From: Sphingobium sp. CECT 9361
GTDB lineage: Bacteria; Pseudomonadota; Alphaproteobacteria; Sphingomonadales; Sphingomonadaceae
Length of the DNA stretch: 64,000 nucleotides
Reading direction: 5' to 3'
Assembly (NCBI RefSeq): GCF_918741285.1
Contig: NZ_CAKKNC010000001.1
Coordinates: 682,001 to 746,000, forward strand
The notes under the pieces were generated by a model. The model ran no database searches, had not been told where the DNA came from, and saw only the letters and a list, made by a program, of their open reading frames with translations. How positions within the stretch are numbered: position 1 is the stretch's first letter; the number at the start of each line of letters is the position of its first letter. Below, one piece after another: positions 57,958-64,000 of this stretch. The position numbers were made by a program, and so were the translations under genes.

Positions 57958-59336
57958 TCGTCAGCAGCGCCTTTGCGGGGAAGACCTACGCCGTACTCGG
58001 ATTGGCGCGCAGCGGCCTCGCGACCGTCGCCACGCTGGTCGCCAGCGGCGCGCGCGTCGTGGCGTGGGACACCCGCGAGGAAGCGCAGGCGCTCGTTGCG
58101 GACAAGGCAGAAATCGCCGATCCGCTGACCATCGACCTCACCGGTTTCGACGGCATCGTCGTATCGCCGGGCGTCCCGCTCAACCGTCACCCGATTGCGG
58201 AAAAGGCACGGGAAGCAGGCGTCCCGGTCATCGGCGATATCGAACTATTCGCGCTCGCTCGGCCGACCTTGCCCCCACATCGCGTGGTCGCCATCACCGG
58301 CACCAACGGCAAGTCGACTACAACCGCGCTCATCCACCACATCATCGAAAGTGCGGGCATTGCCACGTCGATGGGCGGCAATATCGGCCTGCCGGTCCTT
58401 GGCGAAGAACCCTTGCCCGAAGGCGGCATCTACGTCCTCGAACTATCGAGCTATCAGATCGATCTGACCTACAGCCTCGATTGCGACGTGGCGGTGTTGC
58501 TCAACATCACCCCAGACCATCTCGACCGCTATGATGGGTTTGAAGGCTATGTCGCCTCGAAAGAGCGTCTGTTCGCGATGCAGACAGTCGGCCATCCTGC
58601 AGTAATAGCAGTCGATGATGATACGACACGCCGCATCGCCGATAACTTGTGCTCCTGCGAAAGCAGGAGCCTAGGGAAGCTCGGTGCCACTCAGCCTGGA
58701 CTCCAGCCTTCGCAGGAGAACGGCGTACAGCGGGTAAGCGCCAACGACGTGGACACCGCTGCGCAATCCATGTGGCCCTCCTTGCAAGGCCCACACAATG
58801 CGCAAAACGCGGTGGTTGCTATCGCCGTAGCGCGCGCCCTTGGCATAGATGAGACCGTCATCCAGTCGTCGCTGAAAACCTTCTCCAGCTTGCCCCACCG
58901 CATGCAACGTGTCGCCGAAGTCAACGGCGTCCTCTACGTCAACGACAGCAAGGCCACCAACGCCGCCTCCACTGCACCGGCACTCGCGGCCTATCCCCCC
59001 ATCAACGGCAAACCCCGCATCCACTGGATACTCGGCGGCATCGCGAAGACCGACAATCTCGACGAGTGCGTCCCCTTTTATGGCAACGTCGCCCACGCCT
59101 ACACCATCGGCGAATCCGGCCACATGTTTGCCGATATCCTCCGCCCTCATATGGACGTCGACGACAGCGAGATGCTGCTGACCGCCGTGCGCCGCACTGC
59201 CCGCGTCGCGCAACCCGGCGACGTGGTACTGCTGTCCCCCGCCTGCGCCTCGTTCGATCAGTTCCGCGATTTCGAAGCGCGCGGCGATGCCTTTGTGGCA
59301 GCGGTGCATGCGATAGGAGCCTGCACCGATGGCTAG
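57954..59336 (+). CDS. murD: UDP-MurNAc-L-alanine:D-glutamate ligase MurD, with inserted repeat-encoded segment
   Basis: A 460-residue ligase starting with GTG. ATP loop GTNGKST (116-122), [21 protein letters not shown] and [12 protein letters not shown] are conserved. Residues 233-255 (from the Cys-rich [10 protein letters not shown] to QPSQE) are encoded by a palindromic repeat element (58652-58718) and have no counterpart in MurD that I know of. They lie between the central domain strands, in a loop that varies between species, so the enzyme may still work. It overlaps ftsW by eight bases. Confidence 0.94.
   Translation: MIVSSAFAGKTYAVLGLARSGLATVATLVASGARVVAWDTREEAQALVADKAEIADPLTIDLTGFDGIVVSPGVPLNRHPIAEKAREAGVPVIGDIELFALARPTLPPHRVVAITGTNGKSTTTALIHHIIESAGIATSMGGNIGLPVLGEEPLPEGGIYVLELSSYQIDLTYSLDCDVAVLLNITPDHLDRYDGFEGYVASKERLFAMQTVGHPAVIAVDDDTTRRIADNLCSCESRSLGKLGATQPGLQPSQENGVQRVSANDVDTAAQSMWPSLQGPHNAQNAVVAIAVARALGIDETVIQSSLKTFSSLPHRMQRVAEVNGVLYVNDSKATNAASTAPALAAYPPINGKPRIHWILGGIAKTDNLDECVPFYGNVAHAYTIGESGHMFADILRPHMDVDDSEMLLTAVRRTARVAQPGDVVLLSPACASFDQFRDFEARGDAFVAAVHAIGACTDG
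58652..58718. repeat. REP-like palindromic element inside murD
   Basis: Left hairpin CTCCTGC-GAAA-GCAGGAG (58652-58669) and right arm CTCCAGCCTTCGCAGGAG (58701-58718) are inverted relative to each other, with mirrored flanks GCCTAGG and CCTGGAC. It is built like the composite element at 27743-27893 and shares its GCGAAAGC core. It stays open in the murD frame. Confidence 0.85.
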
Positions 59337-60546
59337 CGGCAGCTTCAAACCGGGTCGTCTTGTCAAAGGCTTCCGCGGCAAGACGGTACCGCGTGAGCGC
59401 ACTGCACTGGCCATATGGTTCTGGGAAATCGACAGGGTACTGCTATCGCTGATCGCGGTGCTCATCGCCATAGGGCTTGTTGCCGTGGCGGCGGCGTCGC
59501 CTGTCGCAGCCATTGATCGTTCGACCAGTGAGATTGCCGTCAACCCGCTGATCTATTTCTATCGTCAGCTCATGTGGGTGGGCATCGGCTTACCGGTCAT
59601 GCTGGTTATATCTATGCTCCCCCGAACGCAGGCGCGGCGGCTTGCGCTGGGCATGACGGCCTTCTTCCTGCTCATGCTGTTGCTCGTTCCCATCCTTGGC
59701 AATACGATCAACGGCGCCAAGCGCTGGATCGACTTACCCGGCATGCGTTTTCAGCCATCGGAATTTCTGAAACCTGCGTTCGTCGTCACGCTGGCGTGGC
59801 TGCTGTCCCTGCGTGGCAAGGACGCCAATCTGCCGGTCATCCCGTTGAGCGGATTGCTGACGGCCATCGTCGCGTTGCTCCTGATGCGTCAGCCGGATCT
59901 TGGGCAAACGGTTATCTTCTGCGCCGTCTGGGGTGCGCTTCTGTTGCTGTCGGGCGTATCGATGCGCGCTATTGGTGGGCTGGTGGCCGGGGCCATGGGC
60001 CTGTTCGTTCTCACCTATATTTTCTACGAAAACGGCCGCAATCGCATCAACGACTTTCTGGGCTTCAACGTCGCAACCGACACCGGCCCGGATCAAGTCG
60101 ATCTTGCGCATAAGACGATCACCAATGGCGGCTTTACGGGTGTGGGTCCGGGCGGCGGGCAGGCGAAGTTCAACCTGCCTGAAGCGCACACCGATTACAT
60201 CTTCTCCGTCATTGGCGAAGAATTCGGCCTGCTCGCGTGCATCGGCATCGCCATCGTCTATCTGGCCATCGTCGTGCGCGTTCTCCTGCGTCTGCTGGAC
60301 GAGGAGGACAGCTTCATCATTCTGGCCGCCGCTGGCCTCACGACTGAGTTCGGGTTGCAGGCGATTATCAACATGGGCGTGAACGCGCATATATTTCCGT
60401 CGAAGGGTATGACGCTGCCCTTTATCAGCTACGGCGGCTCCTCTATGATCGCACTTTGCATCGGGGTCGGCCTGTTGCTGGCGTTCACGCGCCGCAATCC
60501 CTTCATGGACCGCAGCCCCTATGTCGTGAAATGGAGCGGTCGATGA
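59329..60546 (+). CDS. ftsW: Septal peptidoglycan polymerase FtsW
   Basis: A 405-residue SEDS-family glycosyltransferase with ten or so helices. NTINGAKRWIDLPGMRFQPSE and the later GGGQAKFNLPEAHTDYIF are family motifs. It polymerises lipid II at the septum with FtsI. A cytoplasmic N-terminal extension of ~35 basic residues precedes the first helix. Overlaps murG by four bases. Confidence 0.96.
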   Translation: MASGSFKPGRLVKGFRGKTVPRERTALAIWFWEIDRVLLSLIAVLIAIGLVAVAAASPVAAIDRSTSEIAVNPLIYFYRQLMWVGIGLPVMLVISMLPRTQARRLALGMTAFFLLMLLLVPILGNTINGAKRWIDLPGMRFQPSEFLKPAFVVTLAWLLSLRGKDANLPVIPLSGLLTAIVALLLMRQPDLGQTVIFCAVWGALLLLSGVSMRAIGGLVAGAMGLFVLTYIFYENGRNRINDFLGFNVATDTGPDQVDLAHKTITNGGFTGVGPGGGQAKFNLPEAHTDYIFSVIGEEFGLLACIGIAIVYLAIVVRVLLRLLDEEDSFIILAAAGLTTEFGLQAIINMGVNAHIFPSKGMTLPFISYGGSSMIALCIGVGLLLAFTRRNPFMDRSPYVVKWSGR

Positions 60547-61712
60547 GCATTTCCCGTCACTTCGTCCTCGCAGCCGGCGGGACCGGGGGGCATATGATCC
60601 CCGCTTATGCGGTGGCAAAGGAACTGACCGCGCGTGGCCACCATGTCGCGCTGGTCACTGACGATCGCGGCGCGAAGATTCCCGGCATATTCGAGGATAT
60701 GCAGGTCCACGTCCTGCCCGCAGGCCGTATGCAGGGCGGGCCGATCGGCTGGCTGCGCGGCGGCAAGGCAATCCTCGCAGGCCGCGCGATGGCGATGCGC
60801 CTCTACGAAACCTTTCAACCTACGGCGGTCGTCGGCTTTGGCGGCTATCCCGCGCTGCCCGCGGTACTCGCGGCGCAGAAAATGGGCATTGCCACCGCGC
60901 TGCACGAGCAAAACGCCGTGCTGGGCCGCGTCAACCGCCTGATGGCGCGCAAGGTAGACGCCATCGCCACCGCTTATCCCATTGTCGAACGGCTGGCCGA
61001 CAAACATGCAAACAAGGTCCATCTGATCGGCAACCCCGTTCGCGCCGAAGTCATGGCATTGCGCGAGGAGGAATTTCCCGCGCTGACGGATGAAAGCGTA
61101 TTCCGCCTTCTCGTTACCGGCGGCAGCCAGGGCGCGACGGTGTTATCCAGCGTCGTTCCCAATGGCCTCGCTTTGCTCCCGGTCGGCCTGCGCCGCCGTC
61201 TGCAAGTCACGCAGCAATGCCGCGCCGAAGACATCGAAAAGGTTCGCCAGACTTACGCTGAAATGGAAATCCCGGCCGACCTGTCGACTTATATCGAGGA
61301 TATGGCGGAAAAGCTGAGCTGGGCGCATCTGGTCATCGCGCGCGCGGGCGCATCGACTATCGCCGAACTGACCACCGCCGGTCGCCCCGCGATCCTGATC
61401 CCACTGCCCACGGCGATGGACGATCATCAGACCGCCAACGTCCGTGAGATGGTCGACGCGGGCGGCGCGCGGTCCATTCCACAATCGCAATTCACCCCCG
61501 TCGAACTCGCCAAGCAGATGCAGAAGATGGCGATGGAACCTGGCGCGCTCGCCAATGCGGCCAAGCGCGCCCGTGCCTGCGGGCGTCCCTATGCGGCGCG
61601 CGACATGGCCGATTTACTGGAAAGCATTGGAAAAGCCCCGATCATGAACGACCCCCTGCGGACCACACCCCCCGCACCCTCCAGCCTCACTTTGCAGGGT
61701 ATCCCGGCATGA
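60543..61712 (+). CDS. murG: Lipid II synthase MurG
   Basis: A 389-residue GT28 glycosyltransferase that adds GlcNAc to lipid I. The glycine-rich loop [16 protein letters not shown] and the donor-site motif [21 protein letters not shown] are clear. A Pro/Thr-rich tail of about 25 residues extends beyond the usual length. ATG overlaps the ftsW stop. Confidence 0.97.
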   Translation: MSISRHFVLAAGGTGGHMIPAYAVAKELTARGHHVALVTDDRGAKIPGIFEDMQVHVLPAGRMQGGPIGWLRGGKAILAGRAMAMRLYETFQPTAVVGFGGYPALPAVLAAQKMGIATALHEQNAVLGRVNRLMARKVDAIATAYPIVERLADKHANKVHLIGNPVRAEVMALREEEFPALTDESVFRLLVTGGSQGATVLSSVVPNGLALLPVGLRRRLQVTQQCRAEDIEKVRQTYAEMEIPADLSTYIEDMAEKLSWAHLVIARAGASTIAELTTAGRPAILIPLPTAMDDHQTANVREMVDAGGARSIPQSQFTPVELAKQMQKMAMEPGALANAAKRARACGRPYAARDMADLLESIGKAPIMNDPLRTTPPAPSSLTLQGIPA

Positions 61713-63139
61713 AGGGTGTCGCCACGGATATCGGCACGATCCATTTCATCGGCATCGGCGGCATCGGCATGTCGGGCATCGCCGAAGTCATGCACAATCT
61801 GGGTTACAAGGTGCAGGGCAGCGACGTTGCCGAAGGCTATGTGATCGAAGGATTGCGCAAGAAGGGCATCGCCGTCGCCATCGGGCATAAGGCGGAAAAT
61901 CTGGGCGACGCTGCGGTGGTGGTAACCTCCACGGCGATCAAGCGCGGCAATCCCGAAGTCGAACTGGCGCTCGAAAATCGCATTCCCGTGGTACGCCGCG
62001 CCGAAATGCTGGCCGAACTGATGCGGCTCAAGTCCACCGTCGCTGTGGCCGGAACCCACGGCAAGACCACGACCACCTCGATGGTCGCCGCGCTCCTCGA
62101 TGCAGGCGGCGTCGATCCGACCGTCATCAATGGCGGCATTATCAACAGCTACGGCTCCAACGCGCGTCTCGGCGCGTCCGACTGGATGGTGGTTGAAGCC
62201 GATGAGAGCGACGGCAGCTTCCTCCGCCTGGACGGCACGATTGCCGTGGTGACGAACATCGATCCCGAACATCTCGATCATTACGGCAGCTTCGACGCCG
62301 TGAAGGATGCCTTCGTCGACTTCATCGAGAATGTGCCCTTCTACGGCGCGGCCATCGTCTGCCTCGATCATCCCGAAGTGCAGGCCATCTTGCCGCGCGT
62401 GCAGGATCGTCGCGTGGTGACCTACGGCTTCAGTGCGCAGGCCGATATTCGCGGCGATAATGTCGTCTCCTTCCCCGGCGGCAACCGCTTCGACGTGCAG
62501 GTGCGCGAGCGGGACGGCGCCACGCGCAAGATCGAAGGCATCGAAATGCCGATGCCCGGTCGCCACAATGTCCTCAACGCTATGGCGGCCATCGGCGTCG
62601 CCCTGCAAATGGGCATCGACGACGCGACCATCCAAACCGGCTTTGCCAAGTTCGGTGGCGTCAAACGTCGGTTTACCAAGGTCGGCGAAGTCGCGCTCCC
62701 CGGCGGCAGCGCAACGATCATCGACGATTACGGCCATCACCCGGTCGAAATCCGCGCAGTTCTCGCTGCAGCGCGCGAAGGCGCGAGGGGTCGGGTTATT
62801 GCCGTGGTTCAGCCGCACCGCTTCACGCGCTTGCGCGATCTGATGGATGACTTTCAGCAGGCATTCAACGATGCCGATGTTGTCTACGCCGCGCCTGTCT
62901 ATCCTGCTGGCGAACAACCGATAGAAGGCACTGACAGCGCCGCACTTGTCGCGGGTCTCAAGCGGCGCGGCCATCGCGCCGCCAGCGTGATCGACGGTCC
63001 CGAAGCGCTGACCGCTGCCCTCGCTGCCGATCTTCAGCCCAACGACATGGTCATCTGCCTCGGTGCGGGTGACATCACCAAATGGGCCGCCGGTCTCGCG
63101 ACGGGCATCGCCGCCAGCCTGCCGGAGACGGCGGGATGA
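61709..63139 (+). CDS. murC: UDP-MurNAc:L-alanine ligase MurC
   Basis: A 476-residue ligase beginning the peptide stem. N-terminal [20 protein letters not shown] loop GTHGKT (115-120), and [10 protein letters not shown] are typical. It overlaps murG and the next small gene by four bases each. Confidence 0.97.
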   Translation: MKGVATDIGTIHFIGIGGIGMSGIAEVMHNLGYKVQGSDVAEGYVIEGLRKKGIAVAIGHKAENLGDAAVVVTSTAIKRGNPEVELALENRIPVVRRAEMLAELMRLKSTVAVAGTHGKTTTTSMVAALLDAGGVDPTVINGGIINSYGSNARLGASDWMVVEADESDGSFLRLDGTIAVVTNIDPEHLDHYGSFDAVKDAFVDFIENVPFYGAAIVCLDHPEVQAILPRVQDRRVVTYGFSAQADIRGDNVVSFPGGNRFDVQVRERDGATRKIEGIEMPMPGRHNVLNAMAAIGVALQMGIDDATIQTGFAKFGGVKRRFTKVGEVALPGGSATIIDDYGHHPVEIRAVLAAAREGARGRVIAVVQPHRFTRLRDLMDDFQQAFNDADVVYAAPVYPAGEQPIEGTDSAALVAGLKRRGHRAASVIDGPEALTAALAADLQPNDMVICLGAGDITKWAAGLATGIAASLPETAG

Positions 63140-63333
63140 TCGAGTTTGTCGACCTGTGCATCGACATGCAAAAGCGCGTCATTGAAGCGCATGAAAAGAG
63201 CCTGGAAGCTGCCCGTAACACGTTGACGGGAGCGGATGCGCCGATTGCCATGCAGCAGGCACTGAACGACACCGGCAAAGCGAACATCGCCGCGTGGGAA
63301 CGCTGGATCGCGCTGTGGACAGGGCGGAAATGA
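63136..63333 (+). CDS. Small helical protein between murC and murB
   Basis: A 65-residue protein, probably entirely helical ([20 protein letters not shown]; then [18 protein letters not shown]), with no signal peptide. I do not recognise it. It is coupled on both sides by ATGA overlaps, so it is translated as part of the wall-precursor operon. Confidence 0.75.
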   Translation: MIEFVDLCIDMQKRVIEAHEKSLEAARNTLTGADAPIAMQQALNDTGKANIAAWERWIALWTGRK

Positions 63334-64000
63334 CGACCGCGCTCGCTCCGCTTCCCCCTCTCGACGGCACGATAGAACCGGGCGGCAGCCTTGCCGATTT
63401 CATCTGGTTCCGCACCGGCGGTCCGGCCGAATATCTGGTGCGCCCGCGCGATGTGGCGGACTTGTCGCGCTTCCTTGCTGCGCTCGATCCCGCGATGCCG
63501 GTGCTTCCGGTGGGTGTTGGCTCCAACCTGATCGTCCGAGACGGCGGCGTTCCGGGTGTAGTGGTGCGCCTGCCCAAATCCATGCAGAAAGTCGTTGTCG
63601 AACCCGGCGATCGCGTGCGTGCCGGTGGCGCAGCCATGGGCATCTCCGTGGCAAGCGCCGCGCGCGATGCGGGCATTGCTGGCCTCGAATTTCTGCGCGG
63701 CATCCCCGGCACGGTGGGCGGCGCCGTCCGCATGAACGCGGGCGCCTATGGGCGCGACACCAGCGACATTCTGATCGAAGTCACGCTCGTCCTGCGCGAC
63801 GGCAGCGTCGAGACATGGCCCGCTGCAAAGCTGGGCTACACCTATCGGCATAGCGACCTCCCCGTCGGCGCGGTCGTCATCGAAGCCTTGTTCGAAGGCA
63901 CGCCCGGCGATCCCGCCGTCATCGGCGCAGAGATGGATCGCATCGCCGCCGAACGCGAAGCCAGCCAGCCGTTGCGCAGCCGCACCGGCGGTTCGACCTT
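63330..64000 (+). CDS. murB: UDP-N-acetylenolpyruvoylglucosamine reductase MurB (3' truncated)
   Basis: The first 223 residues are visible; the window ends before the C-terminal domain. The FAD-binding region shows WFRTGGPAEYLVRP, PVLPVGVGSNLIVRDGG, LEFLRGIPGTVGGAVRMNAGAYG and YTYRHSD. It reduces the enolpyruvyl group to lactyl, completing UDP-MurNAc. The ATG overlaps the small gene before it by four bases. Confidence 0.96.
   Translation, partial: MTTALAPLPPLDGTIEPGGSLADFIWFRTGGPAEYLVRPRDVADLSRFLAALDPAMPVLPVGVGSNLIVRDGGVPGVVVRLPKSMQKVVVEPGDRVRAGGAAMGISVASAARDAGIAGLEFLRGIPGTVGGAVRMNAGAYGRDTSDILIEVTLVLRDGSVETWPAAKLGYTYRHSDLPVGAVVIEALFEGTPGDPAVIGAEMDRIAAEREASQPLRSRTGGST

Noticed and set aside
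58630..58760. murD as a pseudogene because of the inserted element
   Set aside because: The frame stays open from GTG to stop and all catalytic motifs remain on both sides.
61589..62974. Long open frame antisense to murC
   Set aside because: Shadow of murC; no ribosome site and no recognisable protein.

Overview
The window is a 64 kb stretch of chromosome from a GC-rich alphaproteobacterium, most likely a sphingomonad (Sphingomonadaceae: Sphingomonas, Sphingobium, Sphingopyxis or a relative). The grounds are inference from protein sequences and gene order: rpmH-rnpA-yidD-yidC-engB, argS-SPOR-nagZ-scpAB-tatABC, tonB-exbB-exbD-exbD, an mraZ-to-murB division and cell-wall (dcw) cluster, and short palindromic repeats of the kind common in sphingomonads. 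I see no rRNA or tRNA gene, CRISPR array, insertion sequence, prophage or conjugative element. Almost all of the sequence is ordinary core coding DNA in tightly packed, often translationally coupled operons.

Layout. 1-8.5 kb: 3' end of a DEAD-box RNA helicase, a UPF0178 protein, an alpha/beta-hydrolase lipoprotein, a two-gene ABC exporter, class II fructose-1,6-bisphosphatase, homoserine dehydrogenase and two exported proteins of unknown function. 8.7-11.8 kb: TonB energy-transduction operon with two ExbD paralogues, then a PilZ protein. 11.8-19.9 kb: tyrosine catabolism (hpd-fah), a GH13 glucosidase, a phospholipid-methyltransferase-like protein, a predicted small RNA, a LysR regulator, a diguanylate cyclase and a GST. 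19.9-23.3 kb: engB, yidC, yidD, rnpA, rpmH. 23.4-25.8 kb: a small accessory operon (SRPBCC, VOC, DUF1428) divergent from an HxlR-type regulator, with a perfect palindrome between them. 25.9-33.2 kb: comM-like ATPase, a small atypical ORF, a REP-like element, the arylesterase/YbbA/YbbP cluster, a flavin reductase and a VIT-family transporter. 33.2-39.3 kb: an uncharacterised exported pair (DUF3142-like lipoprotein plus a large helical protein), rnhA, thrB, ispH and a lipoprotein. 39.4-46 kb: argS, SPOR protein, nagZ, scpA, scpB, tatABC and an entericidin-like peptide. 46.4-50 kb: SleB-type hydrolase, cysK and two membrane proteins. 50.1-64 kb: the dcw cluster mraZ-rsmH-ftsL-ftsI-murE-murF-mraY-murD-ftsW-murG-murC-(65-aa ORF)-murB, running off the end.

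The genes divide into envelope building (dcw, nagZ, SleB-type hydrolase, SPOR protein, YidC/YidD, Tat), nutrient import across the outer membrane (TonB/ExbBD), and central or amino-acid metabolism (hom, thrB, cysK, glpX, ispH, hpd-fah).

The most unusual observations are: (1) rpmH lies completely inside rnpA in another reading frame, with the two start codons four nucleotides apart, the arrangement reported for Thermus; (2) a palindromic repeat element is inserted in frame inside murD and is translated into about 23 residues; (3) a compact two-hairpin small RNA with its own promoter and terminator lies between a methyltransferase gene and a LysR gene; (4) a five-unit, 10-bp-period array resembling MraZ boxes precedes mraZ. 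None of these has been tested beyond reading the sequence.
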